From: Inonotus obliquus
Taxonomy: Eukaryota; Basidiomycota; Agaricomycetes; Hymenochaetales; Hymenochaetaceae
DNA: 64,000 nt
Reading direction: 5' to 3'
Assembly (NCBI GenBank): GCA_032164295.1
Contig: JAJHTX010000003.1
Coordinates: 434,001-498,000, forward strand
Both the position numbers and the translations under genes were made by a program. Below the pieces are notes generated by a model, which was not told the origin of the DNA, searched no databases, and saw only the letters and a program-made list of their open reading frames with translations. This document shows, piece by piece, positions 1 to 11,065 of the stretch; position 1 is the stretch's first letter, and every line of letters starts with the position of its first letter.

Positions 1-119
1 GCTCGCCCGCATCTCGGGTCCTGAATTCCTCCGGTCGACTCTCGGGAGCTCATAGTGTTCCTGCTTTCCACCGGATCACTGGCTTCGCAGCGACTTCGTC
101 CGTCCATATGCCTTGGAAG

Positions 120-420
120 CAGAGCTTGGGTCTGGTGGCTACGGGTTTGTCATGACCGCACGCCATCGCCAGGAGGGCCGTGTCGGAGGTTGCGGTGAAG
201 TTCATTTCCGAGGATAAGACCCCGTGATATGGGTGGGCGACTGATAGTTATGGGAAGGAGATCCCGAAGGAGGCTTGGTTCCTATCAATAATCAACCACC
301 TGGCCATTGTGAAATTCTACGACCTCTATGAAGACAATGCTTACTTTTACGTTGTAATGGAACTGCACGGGACACCTTGGGTCAGGAAAGCTAAGAAGCT
401 AGAATCCCGCCAATCTTCTC
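120..420 (+). pseudogene. Protein kinase N-lobe fragment (PAS-kinase-like), decayed
   Basis: Translation in shifting frames gives a glycine-rich loop (GSGGYGFVMTA, about 150-180), then an AVKFIS-like strand with the ATP-binding lysine (about 195-215). A helix and strand 4/5 region follows, ending in YFYVVMELHGTPW (about 340-380). The MELHG hinge and the spacing resemble the fungal PAS-domain kinases (PSK1/2 type). An in-frame stop near 224 and a frame change break the reading. No C-lobe (HRD, DFG) follows, so only about one third of a kinase domain remains. The left edge may continue outside the window. The kinase-fold call is fairly sure; the PAS-kinase assignment is an inference from the hinge. 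Confidence 0.6.
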
Positions 421-929
421 GAGAAACATGTTCCGTGGATGAGAATGCAGCTCATCCTGATCAGAATGTTTCGTCTCTACATCTATTCTTCCTTCTTCGA
501 CGTTTTGCATCTGATTCGACTGCTTGTTGAGATTTGTATACTCATACATATGTTCCGGTTTCTATTCTTTCTTTCATTGCCTCTCTTTGGACATTGGTGA
601 TTACTTCTACTTCCCCTTGCTGCATTTTACTGTTCCTTCATCCCCTTTCTTATTTTATTGGGTGGGGAAGAGTGTAATCCCCCGATTACATCATTCGTGC
701 ACATGATCAAAGACTTCCTTTCCTAGAACTGTATATAAACCATTTCTCGTTCGATCGCAGTTGAACTTAGACACACTTCCTACCATTACCTTCGCTTATA
801 CTCTATGTTCTCGCTTAATTAGTCAAATACCAGAGTTCCTGCCCGTTCTGCTCTCAGTGTGACGGATTCCGTTTCACCATGTCTTCTTTCTTTCTTCACA
901 TCTTTGTTTCTCTACTCTAGTCCGACCTC
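421..929. other. Gene-free stretch with one TATA-like element
   Basis: No coding similarity seen. The stretch is T-rich. A TATATAAA-type motif near 731 is followed by pyrimidine-rich sequence, as in the LTRs further right, but no target-site duplication was found to define an LTR. Confidence 0.3.
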
Positions 930-2070
<1,141 letters not shown>

Positions 2071-2939
2071 TTCCACTGATATTAATATCTCGTGTCATAT
2101 AACTTTTAAGACATATCAATAAATATACTTATTATTATCTGCAATTTTCTAACCATTTCTCCAAATAAAACAAATCTGAGCGGACTTACAATCCAAATTA
2201 TGTCAGAATAAGTGCCTTGTGCTGTCCGAAATAGATCTACACAGGTTATCTATTGCCAAACTCACACAGGTATTCACATAGTATATCTGTCCATCTATTT
2301 TATGACTGTACAAGTGTATCTGAGAGGGGGGTTCCATATATTCCAATAGTGCGTTATTGGATGCCTCTGTCCGACTTAAGCTAGATTATCTCGTACATGG
2401 CTCAATAGGTCAAAATAGGGATATATTTTTGTCTATGGCACCCCCCCACCAGATGGACTCGACACGCGGTGAATGTTCTCACACCGGCGTCTAGCAACTT
2501 TATACACGATCCCCAGACCGACTTCGTGTACATGGACGTGAAGCATACGGTCCTGGTGGTGCCTAGCGCATCCTCCGATTCGCTTTATGCAAAAGAGGTC
2601 AGAGAAGGAAGCATTAGGAAAATGCGATACTAGGTGAGCCGTGGACAGTAAGTTTGTTTACTACTAAGCAATGGGTATAGCTGCTTCAGTGCTTCCTGGG
2701 CCCCATTCGTCCTCACCGCCTTGCCATGAATAAAACATGATGCACTACTACCTTTTCGGCTGAAGACATCAGCTGATTAGGACGTGAGCCCCCAAATCGC
2801 TTGACATGCTCCTGGGAGTGCCCGGGTAATATGTTGTGCTGTCTAAAACCTGTCGTTCTTCACTGTTGTAATTACAGTACCATGTCAGGACGAAACGAGC
2901 ACCATCTCACCTACAGGCCAGATGGACGTTGCGTTAAAT
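2071..2939. other. Gene-free stretch
   Basis: AT-rich at first (2090-2350), then mixed. A short open stretch at about 2470-2630 on the plus strand reads without stops for some 50 codons but resembles nothing I recognise. No RNA gene or defined repeat seen. Confidence 0.3.
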
Positions 2940-4340
2940 GTGCGAGATCGCGTCCGGTACCGAAATACCGAGACGAGGGGTGTATGGTTTTAAGTGGGGG
3001 AGGGCTAATACGTGCCGGTACTTAACCAGTACGCTCACGGTACTTGTTGTCTATGAAATGGGGGAGTGAATGGATGGGCCAGAAGTGAAGAGTATGTGAT
3101 TCTGGTACAAAAAGGACAGGTCAGAGCGTGGGAAAAACTTCGGTATAGGTCGGTACAAGGGAGAACGTAGCAAAACAAGAGTCTAATACCGTGGGAAAAA
3201 CCTCGGTACAGGTCGGTACAGAAAGAAAGGGGTCGGTATGTGGAGGTATGTTGTCAAACAAGAAGATCAGTACAGAAACTAAAGGATGACGTGCAGAATA
3301 CAAAGGATAACTAAAGGTCGGTACCGTGGGAAAAACGTCGGTACAGGTCGGTACTTGAACGAACAGGATCGGTATGTGCAGAAACATTGTAAAACAAAAG
3401 CTCAGTACAGAAACGAAAGGTGGATGTGCAAAATACGAAGAATAACAAAATGTCGGTACCGTGGGAAAAACGTCGGTACAGGTCGGTACTGCAAGGAAAC
3501 AGCTAGCACGGGGTGGTATAGCGAGAAACAGAATGAGGGAGACTGGTAGATGAAGGTGTCGACTGGACTGGGAAGCAAACCTGAGCCCTCGCACGGGAGG
3601 CTAACTCCTGAGGTTCACTTGAGACGGAACTGGGACAGAACTTGAGACAAAGCTGAGATGAGACTGAGAAGGGGGTGAGGAAACCTGAGCCCTCACGCTA
3701 GAGGCTAGCTCCTAAGATTACCTGGAGAGCTACTACGTACAGGAGGAGATATTTATACTACTGTACTGTAGTTAGCTCATAAATCCAAAAGGAGAAAGTA
3801 GAAAGGAAGATCAAAACAAAGAAAAGTCTGAAGAAAATGTAACAAGGAAAGTGAACATTGCAGCGCCATCAGGGGGACAACAAGAAAGGGTTAGGGAGGA
3901 CAAGATACCAATGAAAACGTAGCATATAGTACCCCTGGATGAAAAGTCCTCAGGACAAGAGATATGCGCCCCTGCTGATTGATACCGACACGTTCCTGGT
4001 GGTACCAGACCTGAAAACCTTAATGGATACTGACCCTGAGCTTTTCCAAAGAACCGGCATGCATAGTCCAACCATCAGGAATGAATACCAGAGAGGGAGA
4101 CGTCCGATCCATGTCATGAGAGCATGTCGAATTGTCAATTTGTCTCGGTACCGGGTTTCTCGGCACTCGGTACTCTCGGTATTCTCGGTACCGGGTTTCT
4201 TGGCGCTCGGTACCGGTACTCTCGGCGTTCGGTACTTTGAGAAATGGGACCAACGGTTTCTCTAGGTGTGCTGGCAGATACTGTAAGGTGTAGATGGGAC
4301 CGTACCGTAGCATGGGGTAAGCGTAGAATGGGATACCGGG
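2940..4340. repeat. GGTAC-rich repeat block
   Basis: The hexamer CGGTAC and its relatives (TCGGTACC, GATACCG) recur dozens of times. They include a 135-bp tandem array (separate entry) and a cluster at about 4144-4240, where CTCGGTAC units alternate with GGTTTCT and TACTCT. The same vocabulary returns at 13,380-14,180 and 16,080-16,450. This suggests pieces of one dispersed, probably non-coding repeat family. The open frames here are low-complexity by-products of the motif and are not called as genes. Confidence 0.6.
3187..3495 (+). repeat. 135-bp tandem repeat
   Basis: The phrase TACCGTGGGAAAAAC, followed by TCGGTACAGGTCGGTAC, begins at 3187, 3322 and 3457, an exact 135-bp spacing. The intervening sequence (GGTATGTG..., AAACAA, CAGTACAGAAAC) is recognisably repeated with substitutions. 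A partial, more diverged unit precedes at about 3127. Confidence 0.8.
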
Positions 4341-4855
4341 GTTGATACCGAGCTCAGCCGCACGTAGTTCTCTTCAGCGTTAATAGGATTTGTAACGGCA
4401 TACTTCCCGTCCCGAATCTTAAATTCTGGCATCGCACTACAAGACGCGGCCAGTATACTTCTAAAGATACCTTACTTACGTGTAGGAGTACTACGTAGTA
4501 AGCGCTGTGAATACACTGCAGTATCCTGCTTTCTGAGCCAGGGGGCCTGCTCGAGAAACAGATCGACCGTCTCAACGGATAGTGTTGTAGAGAAATTTTC
4601 CGATACACAATGATGCATCGGTTCTCATCACTCTACAGTATTTGCAATATAGGTTTGACGACTGTGTATCTGTGTATACGAGGTTACTTTCAATATGCAT
4701 CAAATATTCCCGGCACACAAATTAGATGTGCTGGTGATCGTCGTGAAGTTTGAACCAACTGTTTCTAGATTGGCTGATCGTTTTGAGAATCAGAACCATC
4801 CAAGCAGATGTGACGGTAACAGATCTCGTGACCGTGATATACGTTGTGAGACACG
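4341..4855. other. Gene-free stretch left of the inverted repeat
   Basis: No recognisable coding sequence. Short open frames lack similarity to any family I know. The right end (TGTGAGA at 4845-4851) resembles the sequence immediately outside the matching repeat at 16,942-16,948. Confidence 0.3.
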
Positions 4856-5645
4856 GCGGGCAAATCAGGATGGAGGTGAGGTCGGAATTTTAAATGTTTT
4901 TTTTGCCATCATTTTAAATGCCGGTAAGCATATCAACCCGTAAGATATTTTAAATATAAACCACGTGTCGATATTTTAAATGTCAATTTGCATATCAACT
5001 TCACTCTGATATTTTAAATATCGATAGACTTATATTTTATATATCGATTAGGATATCTACTTGGCGATATTTTAAATATAAATTAGTATATCTACTTGGC
5101 TGATATTTAAAATATACAATAGAATATCATCCTGGTTCACATTATAAGTGACATCCAGGTAGATATTGAGCGGGCGATGGGAGGGCGAGGGGCGGGTGAC
5201 GGGAGGGCGGTGAGTGTCATGAACTCATATTTAATTTTCATTTTCTTTTCTTTTCTTTTCCTTTCCCTTATTTTCCCATCACCTGATCTTCTAATCACAT
5301 GCACTCCTTATTTGTCATCATCTCTTAGTAATTAGTCACCTGATCCAGAACCTTCTAGAATACTAGCTTAGTAATAGTAGCTGTTGCACAGCCACACTGT
5401 AGGGTATATAAGTAGCTCGTAGTACTCCCCTGTACCCTAGCTTTGACCTGATCTAACCTCCGGTTAGCAGCAGCCCAATCTATTCTCTTTACTACTACTC
5501 TCTTTGCTGCGACTGAGTAAAGGCATAGCCCAGCAGTAAACCAGTGCTGTTAGCTGTCGCTGATAGTGAGCAGGCAACGGGCGGGCGACGAGAGGGTGAC
5601 GAGAGGGCAATGAGAGGGCGGTGAGTGGGCAATGAGTGGAAGCCA
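4856..5645 (+). repeat. Left long inverted repeat (split by solo LTR B1)
   Basis: The outer part (4856-5160) is AT-rich and built of TATTTTAAATAT-like palindromes. The inner part (5165-5214, resumed at 5571-5645) is a run of GGGAGGGCAATGAG-type 10-11 bp units. The reverse complement of about 16,467-16,941 matches it throughout, including the poly-T tract after GGAATTTTAAATG and the ATAGAATATCATCCTGGTT segment. LTR B1 interrupts it. Deleting that LTR and one duplication restores GGGCGGTGAGCAGGC, exactly as in the right copy. Confidence 0.75.
5215..5565 (+). mobile_element. Solo LTR, family B, copy 1
   Basis: The 351-bp segment begins TGTCATGAAC and ends GTCGCTGATA. It is flanked on both sides by GTGAG (5210-5214 and 5566-5570). 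A TATATAAG box lies at 5405-5412. It aligns with the segment at 8348-8741, which ends in a canonical CA; the terminal TA here is probably a C-to-T change. No internal retroelement sequence is attached. Confidence 0.8.
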
Positions 5646-6484
5646 TCCTCACCACTTTCACCACCATCTAATCTAGCACCACAATGCACTTGTTCATTCT
5701 GTTGCTTCTTTGGTGTAGGCCCCCCCAAGAGCTGCTCATAGAATCCAGGTAAACTTCCATCAAATGGATGGAATCTCCTCCTTTCCAGAAATGATCAATG
5801 CACCGTACGTGATAATTCTCTTCTGACTCCACAAACCGATCCAGACTTCCTGTATGTTCGGAAGAATGGCCAGCTGTCCGACTTCGCCGCTCTCATTGAT
5901 ACGTTCCAATGTCATGAGTCTCTCGAGCCCACATAGCGAGTCTAATCAATTGCGTGCAAGGTTAAGGACGAGTATCCGTCCCAACTTGGTGTAAATACCC
6001 AGGACAAAGTCAATCATGGCGGGCTCATCTTAAATCTGTCGGGGTTTTTGGCAAACGTGGCGTGCAAGTATGAGCGATGCAAAGGCAATAGCGGAAGGCG
6101 AGAATTTGATGAAGTCGCAATAGAAAAGGGTAACTTCCATGAGAAATTTTGCAACATGCTGAACCTTTATACTCTCTCCAGACGAGCCACAGCAATAGAA
6201 CCAAAGTCAAGCTTCTGCAGTTGGATGATCCAACGTCCACTGAATGGTAGCAAGAATGTGTCCTTCCATCTGGATGAAGGCGGATTCGTCATAGGTATCA
6301 CGGCAGATCCCAACCAGGTCGGTTGAAGTTAGCACGTGTTCTTTCGTGTCCTCGAATTTCGCTGCTATCCACAACGCTGCACAACCAACTGATTGGTAAT
6401 ACTCCGTGTACATGATACGACGCGAAACATATCGGTCGACAATGTTCATGGTAAGGTAAAAAGTCTCAGGACGAAGTTGGAAGG

Positions 6485-8178
6485 TGAAAGGATTGTGCTG
6501 AAATTTTGATTCGATTAGGAACACCAATCGAAACTACCCCGGATGGGACCGGTTAATTTCACTAGCCGGAGACGATCAGGATCAACAGCAAGAAGCAGAG
6601 AACACGCAAATCTAATACAACCCGAAGCCGACGATCAAGAAGCATCGGCTAGCAACATTAATCCCGACGATCACACTAAACCTTCACAAACGATGCAGCA
6701 AGTACAGCAACCTCCAATGGCTTGCTACAAATGCAGAATGGTGTGAAAGACCATTGAAGACCTACACAAGATAATACTACGGGAAGCAGCGAACATGTAT
6801 ACATATCATGTGTCCTGCGAACGAGCAACAGCTTATCGAGAATACCACAATCCCCCGGAGGTCATTCGAAATCGCACAAGGTCAACAATAGCAATGGATA
6901 CGGCAATAGGCATGCAACCAAAGACACACTGGACAATAGTAGGAATCCACGACATAATAGCACTCGAGTGCCCAAGCACATTCGTGGAGATCAGTGCAGA
7001 CTATGTTACAAACTGCCGATCACCAGTAACAGCGGCATGGGTTGCAAACACACTCAGAGAACTAGGGGCATACTGCAAAACCATTCGACTACAAGGAAAC
7101 CTATACCTAGGCTGGAGAATACCTTCGAACAATACTCGACAAAGTGTACGGCTACTCATCGCCATAGGCAACTATGTCAAACCACCTTGGTTTCCCTACG
7201 ATGAGATCCGATGTCGAATCACACTTGACGGCCCCGAACAAGAGTCCCGAAGTGACAAGCAAATCACAGCCTTCATAGCCCCAGATGCTACACAACGGAA
7301 CCCCGACGGAATTCCTTAAATACACGAGCAACTGCGGACGAGCGAACTCTAACTACGGCACAGCCATGCAAAACCAATGGCATATGAACATGCATTCAAT
7401 GACTCACTCACTGACTCACTCTATGCACAGGGCACAGTACAAGACTGACCCCGAGCACAGGTTTCAATTCAGTTTTGAGTCAAGATGAGTCAACGCCGAG
7501 TCATCGCCTTGCACAGTGCGCAGTCGATGAGTAAACCCGCAGCAGAACAATAGGAATACCAGACGAGTTAGAAAGCTAGAACAACAAATCAGATTGAGAG
7601 CAGGAACTATGGAGCGTAGGAAGTGGTCCGTCCACAACATGAGGAAAAGGTATAAATAGTTGTAGACTTAGACCATAGCTCCCCATCTTTCTTTCGATCC
7701 TCTTGTACACCGAGTCCTCTTAGGCATCTAGCTTCTAATCTGAAGACCACCTAATCTGCTTAACCTCTCTTACTCTACGGCGTGAAATGATTGATTAGTC
7801 GCCCACCGACTGGAGAAGCTTGTGAATGGCAACCTACCTGTTTTAGCTGGGTACTTGTCCTACTAGCCTGTCAACGAGGTTGAGGCCCAACTTGGTTAGT
7901 TAAACGTGAGCGTTCGAGACAACACTTAGTACACTTGGGAATCTGCCCCATTGAGGCTCCGGAAACTCTTGGAATAGCACCGTCGAACCTGTAACACTGG
8001 TTAACCTCTACCTGGAAAGCGTCTGAGGCAACATCTAGTATACTTGGGAATTTGCCCTGCTTGTGAAAACCAAGTAGGCTCCAAAAACCCTTAGAAAAAT
8101 GTTGTCAAATCTGTAACCAACCGGACCACCCTATTGTGGTTACTGTATAGTCCCTTTAGGGCGAGCGTTTTTCTAACA
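6485..8178 (+). mobile_element. Solo LTR, family A, copy 1 (1694 bp)
   Basis: Starts TGAAAGGATTGTGC and ends GCGTTTTTCTAACA. Perfect 5-bp duplications GAAGG lie outside it (6480-6484; 8179-8183). A TATAAATA box is at 7651-7658, so the segment upstream of it is U3-like. It aligns over its whole length with 14,403-15,968. It differs by an internal duplication of about 130 bp (CTTGGGAATCTGCCC occurs twice, near 7935 and 8045), which explains the extra length. It is inserted in the cyclin box. Confidence 0.88.
6543..7319 (+). pseudogene. LTR-internal reading frame, copy 1 (interrupted)
   Basis: Same frame as the 258-codon ORF at 14,461-15,237 and highly similar along its length, but stopped by TGA at codon 68, where the other copy has CGA. 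After the stop the frame stays open to the shared end (IQRNPDGIP-like terminus). The family is not recognised. A Cys-x-x-Cys pair (CYKC) lies near residue 62. The C-to-T character of the stop fits repeat decay in fungi. Confidence 0.6.
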
Positions 8179-8347
8179 GAAGGTGAAATGAATCTCAATA
8201 AGAAAGTCAATGAGACAAGGCCGTTTGATTTCTGGTTGCTGATCCATGGCTGAAGTAGAGCCCATTGTGTAGTTCTATGTATTGACACTTGGCATTTAGA
8301 CTGGGAGTGAGTTACGTAAGCAAGTCACTTTTCAATGACTGGCCTCC

Positions 8348-8741
8348 TGTCATGAACACTTCTGTTTATTTCTTTTCTTTTATATTTCCCTTTGTTTATG
8401 TCACCACCTTCTTAACTAATTGCGCTTACTAACTTCCTATCACTAATCATTGTCTCTTACTAATCCTTTCCTATCATCTGACCTTAGTCCGTTCCGGAAG
8501 ATTCCGGGGACATTCCATGACATTCTATCTCATTCTATGACTTGTATATAGATAGTAGGTAGTTCACGTGCTCTCAGGGTATAAGTAGGAGGCGCGTTCA
8601 CCTGTACTCCCCAGTTTCGACCTTGTCAATACACCGGCTAGTGTCACTCAAGCTCACTCTCCCCTCTCCCCTTTACTCTCTCTGATCAAGTTAGTGTAGC
8701 CTGGCCCTCTATTGTGAGCTGGCCTAAGTGCGTTGCTGACA
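8348..8741 (+). mobile_element. Solo LTR, family B, copy 2
   Basis: 394 bp, starting TGTCATGAAC and ending GTTGCTGACA, with perfect CCTCC duplications at 8343-8347 and 8742-8746. A TATAAG box lies near 8580. It is inserted between the N-terminal helix and cyclin box of the cyclin pseudogene. Start, end and T-rich body match copy 1 at 5215-5565. Confidence 0.85.
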
Positions 8742-9247
8742 CCTCCATTTCTTGCATATAACGGCATATCTCTTTGTGGTACTTGTCCTCGACGTAAATG
8801 CCTTCTCTCCTGAAGGCAGCTCGTTAAGTCTCACAGTGTCGTATTCGCTGTAGCTCGGCTTTCAAGATAGCTATAATCTTGCAAGAAGGGGCTGGAGAGT
8901 CCTTGCAGCAGGATTTCTGAATACCGTTGCAGTGAGAAGATGGTCACTTCTTGGAATAGAACTAGTTCCTATCAGGATGAGTGGAAATAGAAGATACATC
9001 CTTCATGCTGAGAAAGAATGGTTTCAAAACTGCAGAAAATGAGGAATGAAATGACTCCGCAATGGATAATGTGCCAGACTTGTTCTTGCCAGGGCCCAAA
9101 TGAATATAACTAAGGGGTCACGAGAGATTATCCAGTTGGACGTGGGGAGTACTGACATCGATTCTGAGTGCTTCGGATCGCATCAGAAGATAGAATAAGT
9201 GGTGGGTATCAATTGAGAGGATGACCGGATTTACGAGACGCAACCAA

Positions 9248-9814
9248 TGTCACAACGTCTTTTCCAGTTTTCCCTATACGGCCTTTCTTTCTTTTTCGTC
9301 AATGCATATTTACATTCTTTCAACCACATTCCTTACTTAATACATACAGGCTTAGTTAATTACAATCTATAACAACTTTATCCCGCCATTCCTTTTCATT
9401 CTTTTCCCATTCTATTATTACTCATTCCTGCTGACTCATTATTCTTCTTTCCGTTTAACCCGACAACGCTTACTCATCTTTACTCATTCTTGCTGACTCG
9501 TCGGGCCCCATTGTTTGTTTGTTCATATTTACTTGCTGCTAGTCAGCACCTATTTAGAGTAGAACTTACCTGCAACCAAAGTGTATATAAGGCTGGATCA
9601 GAGAGTTAGGGATTCCCCACTCTCTTATTCTAGTACTATCACCTACGTCGCAGGTAAGTTATATGATACCTGTATATTAGATAGACGTTCTAAATCTAGT
9701 ACTATCACCTACGTCGCAGACTCCGGTCTCTTGTGATTAAGTGGTAGCTCGTCTTCTTGCTCATCAACGTCTCTGATCCTGTGATCAACGTCTCTGACGG
9801 CGCAAGACGTAACA
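9248..9814 (+). mobile_element. Solo LTR, family C, copy 1
   Basis: 567 bp, starting TGTCACAACG and ending AGACGTAACA, with perfect ACCAA duplications at 9243-9247 and 9815-9819. A TATATAA box is at 9584-9590. It contains an internal direct repeat (AGTACTATCACCTACGTCGCAG at about 9632 and 9697). It is related in reverse orientation to 10,423-10,922, sharing the GACTCGTCGGGCCCC segment. Confidence 0.85.
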
Positions 9815-10086
9815 ACCAAGCGGATTGAGCACGCAGCGACAACTTGGGCTTTGCATCTTTGTCTAATGCCTGCCTGAGAGCCTTGACCCATTATGCCTGA
9901 TGAACGTCGCTATCTGTCTGATGTAGTCGTCACTTGCATCATGATCCATCCATGGTGAGTGTCAGGAATAAGGAAGATTGAGCTATCCTGGTATGATGTA
10001 TTACACGTGACATGACCAAATATAGAAATTACCCTATATGACAGGCATCCTCTGCACTCCCTTTATCCTTTCTGAACGACACCGAA

Positions 10087-11065
10087 ATGATTGAACTCAC
10101 CATTAAAACTCTGCAAGGAAAGGTCTTCAAGGTCAACATCTCGGCTGTGCTGCTGGTTGATTCCTTACGGATTGGTCCCACAGATCAATGCAGATGAGAA
10201 GACTTCATTGCGGTGGCGAAATCTAAGATAAAATATCTGAAGACCTACCAGAACACCACACAGTTGACCTGCAGAAACTGATTTACTCCAGTGAGTCTTT
10301 AAGGACTTGGTACGTAACGTAGTTTAATGCAAATACAGGCAAGATGCTCCAGGGCAGGGAGTCCATCAAGTCTTTCAATATCAAGAACGCAGACTTCATT
10401 GTTCTCATAGTACTGGTCCATCTGTTAGGATGGACGAGGTGGCGGTGCACGCTCGAGGCCTGTTCTCACAAAGGTTGTCTGGGAACAACCTCTACTGCGT
10501 CTTGAGAGGGAGTATACAGTCGTCGGTGACATACGTCTAAGGTGGATGACCTTGAGTAATGCACGCGTCTAGGAACAGTATACGACTAAGACGTCGTGGT
10601 GGTAAGTAGAAGAGTCGAGTGGGGAAGACGAGATGAGATCTATCTACTTATATACACATGAGACGTGGGAAGGTATTACTCTAAGAAGGTGCTGCGCAGC
10701 AGCATAACAATATAAACAAACAAATAACGGGGCCCGACGAGTAAGCAAGAATGAGTAAGGGTGAGTAAGCGTCATCGGGTTGGGGCGGAATTAGTAATGC
10801 AGTATTAGTAATATATCGGGATGGGATGGAGGGAGTCATAAGGTATTAGTAATGAAAGGAACTTAGTAATATAATGGAATATGAAAAATAAGAAAAGACG
10901 AAAATGGAAAAGCGTTCTTACACCATCGCTGCGACATTTTCTTACATGTTAGTAGCCCAAGCTGACACAAAATGCTACCCCTGCAACAACAGAACGGATG
11001 CCTGCTCTGGCTGCCATACTTGCACCTTCTACCACGACTCGCTGTGTCTATAGATGTCACTCCCA
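10087..11065 (+). pseudogene. RAD23-like UV-excision repair protein, 5' part, decayed
   Basis: The ATG at 10,087 opens a ubiquitin-like domain, MIELTIKTLQGKVFKVNIS. After a damaged middle it gives VDLQKLIYS, then an intron of about 50 nt (near 10,291-10,338), then GKMLQGRESIKSFNIKNADF and IVLI. These are the landmarks of the RAD23 N-terminal UBL that docks on the proteasome. An intron starting GTACTGG contains solo LTR C2 and ends at GTTAG near 10,949. The next piece, PKLTQNATPATTERMPALAA, is a Pro/Thr/Ala linker as in RAD23. No UBA or XPC-binding domain follows before other repeats begin. Frameshifts near 10,160-10,250 show it is dead. Confidence 0.72.
10423..10922 (-). mobile_element. Solo LTR, family C, copy 2
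   Basis: 500 bp with perfect CCATC duplications at 10,418-10,422 and 10,923-10,927. On the minus strand it begins TGTAAGAACGC, carries a TATATAAG box near 10,650 and ends CATCCTAACA. It matches copy C1 in the opposite orientation. It is inserted inside an intron of the RAD23 pseudogene. Confidence 0.85.

Larger units (their letters stand above)
5660..9060 (-). pseudogene. B-type cyclin, broken by two solo LTRs
   Basis: Reading leftwards, an N-terminal helix (EDKYHKEICRYMQEME, about 8790-8747) is followed by LTR B2. A cyclin-box start (MDQQPEI, LIDFLIEIHF, about 8250-8184) is then followed by LTR A1. The box resumes as FQLRPETFYLTMNIVDRY, VGCAALWIAAKFED, and ICRDTYDESAFIQMEGHIL (6480-6210), and continues as a degraded second fold (VAKFLMEVTLFYCDFIKF, SPSAIAFASLILARH) to about 6020. 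The MRAILVDW-like helix, KFED and the ESAFIQMEG stretch are B-type cyclin hallmarks. Removing LTR A1 with one copy of its duplication rejoins the codons in frame. Later stops in the C-terminal fold show decay. The C-terminus runs into the inner edge of the left inverted repeat. It lies head to head with the RAD23 pseudogene. Confidence 0.75.

Noticed and set aside
3121..3594. Minus-strand 157-codon frame with PTCTDVFPTVPTF repeats
   Set aside because: Produced by the 135-bp tandem repeat. No gene features such as a signal peptide with a conserved end or intron signals, and it is low-complexity.
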